Shown here: positions 44,620 to 51,904 of the stretch, piece after piece
Layout of the letters: each line of letters starts with the position of its first letter
How positions within the stretch are numbered: position 1 is the first letter of the stretch
Assembly: GCA_027487685.1 (NCBI GenBank)
Contig: JAIYDC010000146.1
Coordinates: forward strand, 1 to 64,000
DNA length: 64,000 nucleotides
Direction: 5' to 3'
Source of the DNA: Pseudomonadota bacterium
Lineage (GTDB): Bacteria > Bdellovibrionota > Bacteriovoracia > Bacteriovoracales > Bacteriovoracaceae
Position numbers and translations under genes: made by a program
Notes under the pieces: generated by a model
What the model saw: only the letters and a program-made list of their open reading frames with translations
What the model was told of the DNA's origin: nothing
The model's database searches: none

Positions 44620-44826
44620 AGTTCTTAATCCTCAACGACTTATCGAATCTTCTCGTTTAGACCTTAGGGTCATTCTAGGCCTGGAGGCCCTGCTTACGAG
44701 ATTATTTTCCACAAACTCGCATTTTTCCGTATACTTAGAGGGAAGTAAGGACTTTTTATTGATTCGGGTCTTGCCGAGGCTTGAAGGCATTACTTAAATT
44801 ATTTTTTTAACTAACCGACAAGCTCC

Positions 44827-44832
44827 TATAAT
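44827..44832 (+). promoter_or_regulatory. Consensus -10 element for the HU/IHF gene
   Basis: TATAAT at 44827-44832, about 50 bp before the ATG. The spacer region is AT-rich (a run of Ts at about 44801-44808) without a good -35 hexamer. The 262-bp gap 44620-44881 otherwise holds nothing recognised; a 68-codon ORF in it lacks a signal for translation. Confidence 0.5.
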
Positions 44833-44881
44833 CATAAAGACCGGATTTGTGAAACCCGGCGTCCCGTAACAGGAGAGGACC

Positions 44882-45187
44882 ATGACGAAAGCTGATTTGA
44901 TTGCCGTGATTGAGAAACAAGCGAACCTGCCGCACCATCAAGCAGAGAAGATCGTCAACATCTGCTTTGATAGCATGATCCAGGCCCTCTTCGACGACGA
45001 ACGCATCGAGATTCGTGGCTTCGGCTCTTTTGCCAATCGAAACTACAAGGCCTACGAGGGCCGTAATCCTAAGACAGGAAAAGTGGTGAAAGTCTCGCCC
45101 AAAAAAGTTCCTTTCTTCAAAGTCGGCAAAGAGCTCAAAGAAATGGTGGATGAAGGTAAAGATAAGTACGTTATCCGCGAAGCTTAA
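44882..45187 (+). CDS. HU/IHF-family DNA-binding protein
   Basis: A 101-residue histone-like protein that bends DNA. The family signature 'IRGFGSFANRNYKAYEGRNP' lies in the middle, followed by the DNA-contacting beta-ribbon arm 'GRNPKTGKVVKVSPKKVPFF'. It is closer in tone to IHF than HU, with a longer C-terminus. Strong AGGAGAGGA site; monocistronic with a terminator 29 bp after the stop. Confidence 0.92.
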   Translation: MTKADLIAVIEKQANLPHHQAEKIVNICFDSMIQALFDDERIEIRGFGSFANRNYKAYEGRNPKTGKVVKVSPKKVPFFKVGKELKEMVDEGKDKYVIREA

Positions 45188-45215
45188 GGTTCCCTTTAGA
45201 GTGTAAGTATTGATT

Positions 45216-45240
45216 GGCCGGGATTTGTCCCGGCCTTTTT
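45216..45240 (+). terminator. Rho-independent terminator after the HU/IHF gene
   Basis: A perfect 8-bp stem GGCCGGGA-TTTG-TCCCGGCC is followed directly by five T. Confidence 0.92.
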
Positions 45241-45297
45241 AATTGAAATTGACGTACCTCGACTGCGGATGGCATCACAGTAGGCAGAGGTAATGAC

Positions 45298-46374
45298 ATG
45301 AACACTGTCGAACTCATTTCAAATACAGTTTCTACAAGAGAGGAGAGTTTCGTTTCAGAGGGTCTCCTTTCCTGTCTCGATGCTCTCTCGGACTACTGCA
45401 TTCTTTTCGTTGATTGTCATGGGGTCATAAAGAGTGCAAACGCGGCAGCACTTGCACTCTTGGGTCCTGAATCACTAACCGGCCATTTTCTTTCCTCGAT
45501 CCTTCCTGTCGACCTGACACTTTACGAAGCTGAACAGCACCTCTGGGCCTTTCCTATAGGGGGAGATCAGCACTGGGTCAGCGTCAAGCATAGAAGTTGG
45601 TGCAGCGATGACGGAGTTATTCGTGGTCACGGAGTATTTATCCGTGAGGTTGCCGGCGGCTCAAACTCTGAAGTGAATCAGGATGAGGATGCCTCCCTTA
45701 GAATACGGGATGAGTTTACGAGTCTGGCCAGTCACGAACTCCGCACTCCGGTCACGAAACTTCTTCTGAATCTCCAATTCGTTAAACGAACATACGAAGG
45801 GATTTCCGAACGGACTAGGAAGTCTTTGGACATTTGTGAGCAGTCCACTAAAGAGCTTATTGCACTGATGGATAACCTCGTTGACGTAAGCCGACTTCGA
45901 CTGGGTAAGCTCGAGATCCGACGGACTAAAACGAATGTGACAAATATTGTCATGAACGTTTTGAACAAGAACAAGGACATGATTCGACTCGGCGGCCATC
46001 ATGTCTCGTTCCTGCATGACGGCCCTATTCTTGGCTACTGGGATCAGACTCGCCTTGACCAGCTCTTCTCGAACCTTTTATCTAATGCCCTAAAATACTC
46101 AGAGGGTTCTCCGATTCGGATTGAGCTCAGTAACCTCGGTGATCGTATGCGCTTCACGATTAGTGATGAGGGCCCAGGGATACCGCGCCACCTGCAGGCA
46201 ATGATTTTTGAGCGCTTTGAGCGTGCAGCTGACTCACGCAAGATTAGTGGCCTCGGACTAGGTCTCTATGTTTCGCGTCAAATCGTCACCGCACACCAAG
46301 GGGAAATGACCCTTGAAAGTGAACCCGGCCGAGGTGCCTGCTTTAGTGTCCTCCTTCCACTTAAGAAAAATTAA
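45298..46374 (+). CDS. Sensor histidine kinase with a PAS-like domain
   Basis: A 358-residue kinase without membrane helices, so cytoplasmic. A PAS-like sensor (about 25-115, 'YCILFVDCHGVIKSANAAAL') is followed by the HisKA dimerisation domain with phospho-accepting H146 ('LASHELRTP'), then the HATPase_c domain with the N-box N259 ('LFSNLLSNALKYSEG'), 'DEGPGIP' (G1) and 'GLGLGLYVSRQ' (G2). No response regulator is adjacent; it is an orphan. It starts 58 bp after the HU/IHF terminator. Confidence 0.88.
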   Translation: MNTVELISNTVSTREESFVSEGLLSCLDALSDYCILFVDCHGVIKSANAAALALLGPESLTGHFLSSILPVDLTLYEAEQHLWAFPIGGDQHWVSVKHRSWCSDDGVIRGHGVFIREVAGGSNSEVNQDEDASLRIRDEFTSLASHELRTPVTKLLLNLQFVKRTYEGISERTRKSLDICEQSTKELIALMDNLVDVSRLRLGKLEIRRTKTNVTNIVMNVLNKNKDMIRLGGHHVSFLHDGPILGYWDQTRLDQLFSNLLSNALKYSEGSPIRIELSNLGDRMRFTISDEGPGIPRHLQAMIFERFERAADSRKISGLGLGLYVSRQIVTAHQGEMTLESEPGRGACFSVLLPLKKN

Positions 46375-46411
46375 TCAGCTTTTCGACACCCCCATCTATT
46401 GCTCTGAAAAA

Positions 46412-46463
46412 TTTACCTATGAGTGTATAGCGGGCCCAATTCCGGGATACACTCATGGGTAAA
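46412..46463 (+). repeat. 17-bp inverted repeat before a secreted-protein gene
   Basis: The arms 46412-46428 and 46447-46463 (TTTACCTATGAGTGTAT against ATACACTCATGGGTAAA) pair fully with one G-T pair and enclose an 18-nt, GC-rich loop containing GGGCCC. It ends 8 bp before the GGAG ribosome binding site of the next gene. There is no T-run. Confidence 0.75.
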
Positions 46464-46481
46464 TAACATCGGAGTTCCATG

Positions 46482-46958
46482 ATGAAGACCCTTCTTTTAA
46501 CTGCAGTTTTCCTCATCTCCTTTAACGCTGCTGCTGAAACAGTCACTAGCACTAGGGAAAACCTGATCCGCGTCGCTCGTGTTGTTAAGATCATTAATCT
46601 CGTCGATAAGACCGACATCAAAGTGAATCTGGTCGTTGAGGATCTCGGAGGTAGTACGGACGTATCACCTACACAACGGGCATGGTTCACGCTCTACTCT
46701 AAGGGTGAGATGTACAGCACAGATGCCTCCTTTATGATAGGCGAAGTCTTTGAGGTCTTTAGTGCTCGCCGCATTTCTGGTGGGATCTATGAGGTATCTG
46801 CCTTAGTCCCTAGCCGAGTTGGCTCTATCCCAACCTCGAGTACGATACGGATCGATGCTGCGCGAGTGATCACGCAGCTAAAAAACGTTTCCTGCGAAGA
46901 CTTCGGCTGTGAGGCTTCGGACAATTTTTCAGGAACGATCGAGCTGAGCCGTAAGTAA
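46482..46958 (+). CDS. Secreted protein of unknown function
   Basis: A 158-residue exported protein: signal peptide 1-18 ('LLTAVFLISFNAAAE'), then a beta-rich domain with two cysteines close together at the end ('SCEDFGCEASD'). No family recognised. The ATG at 46482 is preferred over that at 46479 because the GGAG at 46471 is 7 nt away. The inverted repeat directly upstream marks it as possibly regulated. Confidence 0.6.
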   Translation: MKTLLLTAVFLISFNAAAETVTSTRENLIRVARVVKIINLVDKTDIKVNLVVEDLGGSTDVSPTQRAWFTLYSKGEMYSTDASFMIGEVFEVFSARRISGGIYEVSALVPSRVGSIPTSSTIRIDAARVITQLKNVSCEDFGCEASDNFSGTIELSRK

Positions 46959-47031
46959 GATCGAACTGACCCTTGCGATGTTGACGACTTTTCTCGGTTG
47001 AACTAAGACGGAGTAGGGGTATGATTAGACT

Positions 47032-47175
47032 ATGTTAATTCATATCTGGTTATACCTTCGCGAGCGCAAAAAGTTCTGGCTCCTACCAATCATCGGGGCG
47101 TTTGTATTGTTTGGTGCTCTCATAACCCTAGCACCGACAAATCCCTATTCACCGTTTATTTATACCTTCTTTTAA
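47032..47175 (+). CDS. DUF5989-type small membrane protein
   Basis: A 47-residue gene. The product starts with a basic segment 'YLRERKKFWLLPII', has one membrane helix ('GAFVLFGALITLA') and ends 'PYSPFIYTFF'. This is the pattern of the DUF5989 family, small proteins encoded beside NodU/CmcH-type carbamoyltransferases. Its TAA shares an A with the ATG of the carbamoyltransferase (TAATG), so the two are translationally coupled. In the saxitoxin cluster the related gene is sxtK (from memory of that cluster). Function unknown. Confidence 0.75.
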   Translation: MLIHIWLYLRERKKFWLLPIIGAFVLFGALITLAPTNPYSPFIYTFF

Positions 47176-49010
47176 TGGCCAGCTACCTTCTCGGAATCTC
47201 CTGCTACTATCACGACAGTGCGGCGGCACTTTTAGAAGACGGTTTAGTGGTAGGAGCTGTTCAAGAAGAGCGCTTCTCCCGGAAAAAGCACGATCCAGGC
47301 TTCCCCTCGCAATCAATCGCCTACCTGCTTCGTGAAAGGGGAATCACTCTGCGTGATGTGCAAGCCGTGGTATACTACGAGAAGCCATTTCTCACCTTCG
47401 AGCGGTTGATCGAAACCCACCTTGAAGCCTCGCCCTTTGGTCTTCGTTCTTTCTTAGCATCAATGCCAACTTGGATAAAGGAGAAGCTCTTTCTCCAGCG
47501 CAACCTAACACGAGAGTTGGCGCTTCTCAATGCGGGTCCGGTGCCGGCGCTGAAGTTTTCTGAGCACCATCTCTCCCACGCAAGCTCTGCCTTTTTCCCC
47601 TCTCCATTTGAGGAAGCCGCAGTCCTCTGCGTCGACGGGGTTGGAGAGTGGGCTACGACATCTGCCTGGAGCGGATCTGGTCCAAATTTAACCCCCCTGT
47701 GGGAGATCCACTTCCCGCATTCTCTTGGTCTTTTTTATTCGACTTTGACGGCCTATCTTGGATTCAAGGTCAATTCAGGGGAGTATAAGGTGATGGGCCT
47801 GGCCCCATACGGTGAGCCGCGATTTGCAAATTTGATGCTAGAGAACCTTTTGCATCTAAATCCGGACGGCTCTTTCTCGCTGAATTTGGACTACTTCGCT
47901 TTCACGAAAGAGCTTCAAATGTATTCTCCGAAGCTTGAGGACTTATTGGGGCGCCGGGCACGACGTCCAGAAGAACTCCTCGATCAGTTTCACATGGACG
48001 TTGCGGCATCACTCCAGCTCGTTCTTGAGAGAGCGCTTATCCCACTTGCAAAAGAGCTTCGACGACAAACATCTGCAACCCGTCTCTGCCTCTCAGGAGG
48101 TGTCGCTCTTAATTGTGTTGCGAATTCAAAACTGTTACGCGAATCCGGCTTCGAGGATCTCTGGATCCAGCCGTCAGCAGGTGACGCAGGTGGAGCTCTT
48201 GGTGCGGCCTTGGCCTATTATCATTTGGCGGAGAAGGGTGAGAGAAGAGTATCCTCTGTTGATGCACAGCAGGGAAGTTATCTCGGTCCTCAGTTCTTAG
48301 AAGCGGAGGTTGAGGATTTCCTTATGCAAAATAAGATCCCCTACCAGAAGCTTCCTCGTGAAGAGGTGCTTCAGGAGACAAGTCGTTTCCTGGAAGAGGG
48401 AAAGGTTATTGGCTGGTTCCAGGGACGGATGGAGTTTGGCCCTCGGGCACTTGGACACCGCTCTATTCTGGCCGATGCGCGCCGGGCAGAACTCCAGAAA
48501 ACCTTGAACCTTAAAATCAAGTACCGCGAGTCATTCAGGCCTTTCGCTCCTGTCGTTCTTGAGGAAGATGCATCGGAGATCTTCGATTTCGACCGTCAAA
48601 GCCCGTACATGCTCTTCGTCGCCTCAGTGAGATCTGAACTGCGCGTGCCCCTAACTCTTGCAGACAGCTCTAAGTTTGGTATCGAGAAGCTTAACGTCGT
48701 TCGTTCGACATACCCTGCGGTAACTCACGTTGACTACTCGGCAAGGCTTCAAACAGTCTCGAGGGAACGAAATCCGATTTTAGCTGAGTTGCTCGACGTA
48801 TTTCGCAAACGTACCCAGTCGTCGGTTTTAGTAAACACTTCATTTAACGTCCGAGGAGAGCCCATCGTGTGCACTCCGGAAGATGCCTACCTCTGTTTCC
48901 AGCGGACAGAGATCGACGTTCTGGTATTGGAAAACTTTATTGTAACGAAGGGGTCTTTACCCCCAACGATTCTTGACGAGGGCCGGAGAAAAGAATTTGA
49001 GTTGGATTAG
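47175..49010 (+). CDS. NodU/CmcH-type carbamoyltransferase
   Basis: A 611-residue O-carbamoyltransferase that uses carbamoyl phosphate and ATP. The N-terminal Kae1-like half has the metal-binding H131-H132-x2-H135 ('HHLSHASSAFF') and 'LCVDGVGEWAT'; the ATP site has 'LSGGVALNCVANSKL' and 'SAGDAGGALGAAL'; the C-terminal domain has 'MEFGPRALGHRSIL', 'RPFAPVVLEEDASEIF' and 'VNTSFNVRGEPIVCT'. Relatives carbamoylate Nod factors, cephamycin and saxitoxin (SxtI). Here the acceptor is unknown; a surface glycan is one possibility. Confidence 0.92.
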   Translation: MASYLLGISCYYHDSAAALLEDGLVVGAVQEERFSRKKHDPGFPSQSIAYLLRERGITLRDVQAVVYYEKPFLTFERLIETHLEASPFGLRSFLASMPTWIKEKLFLQRNLTRELALLNAGPVPALKFSEHHLSHASSAFFPSPFEEAAVLCVDGVGEWATTSAWSGSGPNLTPLWEIHFPHSLGLFYSTLTAYLGFKVNSGEYKVMGLAPYGEPRFANLMLENLLHLNPDGSFSLNLDYFAFTKELQMYSPKLEDLLGRRARRPEELLDQFHMDVAASLQLVLERALIPLAKELRRQTSATRLCLSGGVALNCVANSKLLRESGFEDLWIQPSAGDAGGALGAALAYYHLAEKGERRVSSVDAQQGSYLGPQFLEAEVEDFLMQNKIPYQKLPREEVLQETSRFLEEGKVIGWFQGRMEFGPRALGHRSILADARRAELQKTLNLKIKYRESFRPFAPVVLEEDASEIFDFDRQSPYMLFVASVRSELRVPLTLADSSKFGIEKLNVVRSTYPAVTHVDYSARLQTVSRERNPILAELLDVFRKRTQSSVLVNTSFNVRGEPIVCTPEDAYLCFQRTEIDVLVLENFIVTKGSLPPTILDEGRRKEFELD

Positions 49011-49341
49011 TTTTAAAAGCCGCTATCTTTTTACCGTCAATTTCAGCCTCGCAGCAGCTGTACTTTTGTATGGCATTCGCAAGGACTTTAATTGGCATTA
49101 TCTGATTGTTGTATGGCTCATCCTGACACTCATTTTTGAACGCGTGGCAAGACTACAGCAGGCCTTAGTCCAAATCATAGGCCATGTTCATTCCACGCTT
49201 CTTTTGACCGTGTTTTACTTCTTCTTTCTAACTCCTTATGGAGTACTTTATCGGAGCATTTTTCGCAAACCTACCTTTAGACTGCGGCCTTCGACGTTTG
49301 AAGAGAAGCGAACTATTTCGAGCTTTGATCGGCCATTTTAA
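48997..49341 (+). CDS. SxtJ-like small membrane protein
   Basis: A 114-residue membrane protein with at least two helices ('LFTVNFSLAAAVLLYGI', 'HYLIVVWLILTLIFERV') and a third stretch near 'LLLTVFYFFFLTPYG'. Its position after a carbamoyltransferase and DUF5989 gene, and its layout, fit the SxtJ family of membrane proteins. The start is a TTG at 48997 inside the carbamoyltransferase gene (GGAG about 9 nt upstream); another TTG at 48973 is possible. Its last 29 bp overlap the 3' end of the convergent SGNH gene. Confidence 0.65.
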   Translation: MSWISFKSRYLFTVNFSLAAAVLLYGIRKDFNWHYLIVVWLILTLIFERVARLQQALVQIIGHVHSTLLLTVFYFFFLTPYGVLYRSIFRKPTFRLRPSTFEEKRTISSFDRPF

Positions 49342-50365
49342 GAGCTTCCGCCAGAGATTCAGCGAGAAGAAGATTTCCCTTGCCCGTAGGATGACGATCA
49401 TAGGGAATGGAGAGGTCAGAGTTCAGGAAGCCTTTATTCAACCTAAGCCGTTCGAATTCCGAGGCGGGATCAAGGAACGCTATCTTTAATCCAGTCAAAT
49501 GTCGCTTAAGAACCGCGACGATCTCGGGTATCCTGGCGAGCGGATGAAAAACGAAAATGAATTTTCCTTCAGGGAACTGCGCCAGATATCGCTCCTTCAG
49601 AAACTTTACTCCCGTTGCAAATTCACGGAGCTCTTCATCACTCCAACTCAACGGGTTTTGAGTTCGGATCAGAGCATCGGCCATACCAAGCTTTTTGGCG
49701 GCTTTAAATCGCTTAAAAAAGGGCTGTTCTTTAAACTCCCCCTTAAAGACTAGCTTCTCGGCTTCCACTCGATAATGCGGAACTTTTACGGGTTCAATTG
49801 CAGCAAAATTATACCGGCCAAAAAAACGATCTAGGTGATGCGTAATAAAAGTATAGAAGTAGATTCCTTTTCGCTCTTTGATAACTTTACTGAGTGGAAA
49901 GAGCTCAGTGTACCGTAGATGTGAATGAAGTCCTCCCCCGGGAAAACCTAGATTATAGGCCTGATAGCTCGGCACTAAATCCTGAAACTGCGCAGGCAGC
50001 GTTTCTTTTTCCGTTATGCCTTCACCCCAGACAAAGGAGCAGCCAGCGAAAAACGCGTGTGCCTTGGCCCCAGTCATCTTCCTCAATGGAATCCGCAGAA
50101 GGTTCTCGTCAGCTTTGTAGGATTGTCGGTAGATTGTCTCCTTGCCGAGAGTCAATTCTATATCTAACTCCAGATTTGGCGAGGTATAGAAGACTTGGTT
50201 AAGTTCCCCGTCATGGACTTTGATTCCTCGGATGTGCCTCTTAAGTGCGACCGGTTGTTCCGAAAAACTCGTGACTGGGAAAAACCGAAGGAGAAGATAG
50301 ATGGTTCCCGTAAACAGGATGAGCGCAATGAAAATGCTTCCAGATAGCTTCAGCTTCGTCGCCAT
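49313..50365 (-). CDS. SGNH-hydrolase-like membrane-anchored protein
   Basis: A 350-residue protein with one N-terminal membrane anchor (about 9-28) and an SGNH/GDSL-type fold. Block I is 'FFAGCSFVWGEGI' (nucleophile candidate S110; Cys replaces the usual Asp of GDS), block II is around 'YNLGFPGGGLH' (N138), and the C-terminal block is 'PYDRHPTGKGN' (D323, H325). Such enzymes de-esterify or transfer acyl groups on glycans. The gene is convergent with and overlaps the SxtJ-like gene, and follows the Hpt-like gene by 7 bp, so it is transcribed with that gene. The start at 50365 is chosen over one inside the neighbour. Confidence 0.65.
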   Translation of the reverse strand: MATKLKLSGSIFIALILFTGTIYLLLRFFPVTSFSEQPVALKRHIRGIKVHDGELNQVFYTSPNLELDIELTLGKETIYRQSYKADENLLRIPLRKMTGAKAHAFFAGCSFVWGEGITEKETLPAQFQDLVPSYQAYNLGFPGGGLHSHLRYTELFPLSKVIKERKGIYFYTFITHHLDRFFGRYNFAAIEPVKVPHYRVEAEKLVFKGEFKEQPFFKRFKAAKKLGMADALIRTQNPLSWSDEELREFATGVKFLKERYLAQFPEGKFIFVFHPLARIPEIVAVLKRHLTGLKIAFLDPASEFERLRLNKGFLNSDLSIPYDRHPTGKGNLLLAESLAEALKMADQSSK

Positions 50366-50372
50366 CCAGTGC

Positions 50373-50888
50373 CTAGGTCTCGATACCAAGCTTGCGTAGA
50401 AGTCCGTCGACGTTGATTTTGGCCGAGTCGGCCAGGGGGTCAGCTTTCGTTATCTTGACGATTTGTTCTGCCAGCCAGGTCAGTCGGCGCTGAATCAGTG
50501 GAGCATTCTTTTTGTTGATCTCTATGATCTTCTGAGAGTGATCGACATTATCACAGAGCTCTTTCATGATTTCAATGGTATCGGCCCAGAACCCTGCAAA
50601 GATAGGAATGAGTCCCACATGATTAAGAGTCGATGCCTTGTAGCTGGTGGCCTTACAGAGGGCGCCGAAATTTCCGATCTGCTTAAATACATCGTGCTCG
50701 GGATACTGGCTATAAAAGGTGTTGGCCGTACCCATAATCCTGTCGGTCTTGTTACCAAAGTCCTCGAGCAGAGCGCGGGGAAAGCTTTCGGAATTATCTT
50801 CGAGTTCGTCGATGACCGCTTCGAGCTCGGTCAGGATAACCTTGGCTTCCGCTTTAAAGGACTCTATAATTTCACTATCAATCGTCAT
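50373..50888 (-). CDS. Hpt-like helical protein without the phosphorylated histidine
   Basis: A 171-residue helical protein. The N-terminal 80 residues ('IDSEIIESFKAEAKVILTEL' and 'NKTDRIMGTANTFYSQY') resemble the histidine phosphotransfer domain of CheA-type proteins, but the place of the phospho-His ('RIMGTANTF') has no His. It could be a non-phosphorylatable variant or an unrelated four-helix bundle. The ATG at 50888 has GGAG 6 nt upstream and lies 10 bp from the start of the divergent HD-GYP gene. Confidence 0.5.
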   Translation of the reverse strand: MTIDSEIIESFKAEAKVILTELEAVIDELEDNSESFPRALLEDFGNKTDRIMGTANTFYSQYPEHDVFKQIGNFGALCKATSYKASTLNHVGLIPIFAGFWADTIEIMKELCDNVDHSQKIIEINKKNAPLIQRRLTWLAEQIVKITKADPLADSAKINVDGLLRKLGIET

Positions 50889-50898
50889 CAAGAGCTCC

Positions 50899-51822
50899 AT
50901 GAGTAAAGAACTTTATACCATCAGGCTAAATACTATCCGCGGGAACGAAGAAATTCCGTTTGATTTGTATGTGGCCGTAGGTCAGAGATTAGTCCATTAT
51001 ACCCGTGCTCGAGATGAGATGGAAGACGATCGACTCCGGGGACTAAAAAAACATGGAGTCAAAAAGCTTTTTATCCGACCGGAAGATGAAACCGCTTACT
51101 TAAAGTATCTGGAACTGGGAATTGAATCCTTATCAAACAAGTCGGTCTCTGTCGAAGACCGTGCCGCTCGTGCCAGCAGCACTTTAATCGTCTCCGTCGA
51201 AAACGCCGAGCGCAACCTAGACACTGAAGTTGGCTATGAAAGTCAACTCCGGCAACTCGAACATATATCTGGCTTCATCGGCGAGGATCGCAAGGCGATT
51301 AAAAGCATGCTCCTTGCTTCAGGTCTTTCGAAAGATACCAATCAGCATTCAGCTACCGTTTGTAGCCTCGCCATCGCCGTAGCTACCAAACTTGATGGCT
51401 TCGATAAGAATTCCCTGACTGAGCTGGCCTACGCTGCCCTTCTCCATGATATCGGTAAGGCCCGGCTCAAGTTCGATTATAACCGGCCCTATGAGGAGCT
51501 TACGAAGGACCAGCAGCGCCAGTACCAACAGCACCCCGCTGATGGTGTAGGCCTTCTTTCGGGTAAGCCTTTTATCAGTCCCCGGATCCTTGGCCTTATC
51601 GCGAGCCACGAGGAGTACGGAGAGGGGCGTGGGTACCCGGAAAAGAAGAATCTCTTCCAGCTCGATCTCTCTTATCAGGTCATCTCCCTGACGAACAAAT
51701 TTGACCGCTTCTGTACGGTCAAGAACCTCCAACCGTTTCAGGCCATGGATCCGTTCTTTGAACAGCACGCGGCCTTCTACGACGAAAATCTCATAGCGAC
51801 TCTCGCCACTATCCTGACCTAA
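50899..51822 (+). CDS. HD-GYP-type c-di-GMP phosphodiesterase candidate
   Basis: A 307-residue protein with an N-terminal domain of about 130 residues (no recognised fold) and a C-terminal HD-GYP domain. Metal and substrate residues: H150, H183-D184 with K187 ('LLHDIGKA'), H212 and H237-E238, then the GYP motif at 245-247 ('GRGYP'). It should hydrolyse c-di-GMP to GMP. The ATG at 50899 is preferred over an upstream extension antisense to the Hpt-like gene. Upstream AAGAG is a weak ribosome binding site shared in palindromic form with the divergent gene. Confidence 0.8.
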   Translation: MSKELYTIRLNTIRGNEEIPFDLYVAVGQRLVHYTRARDEMEDDRLRGLKKHGVKKLFIRPEDETAYLKYLELGIESLSNKSVSVEDRAARASSTLIVSVENAERNLDTEVGYESQLRQLEHISGFIGEDRKAIKSMLLASGLSKDTNQHSATVCSLAIAVATKLDGFDKNSLTELAYAALLHDIGKARLKFDYNRPYEELTKDQQRQYQQHPADGVGLLSGKPFISPRILGLIASHEEYGEGRGYPEKKNLFQLDLSYQVISLTNKFDRFCTVKNLQPFQAMDPFFEQHAAFYDENLIATLATILT

Positions 51823-51904
51823 AAATAGAAAACGAAATGCAGGCCTTTCTTTCAAAAGGGTCACCATTGTCCTACCATAATGGGACCTAACATAAAGGAG
51901 ACCC

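Noticed and set aside
44591-44797. 68-codon plus-strand ORF in the gap before the HU/IHF gene
   Set aside because: No ribosome binding site, no signal peptide or recognisable motif, and it overlaps the start of the divergent lipoprotein gene.
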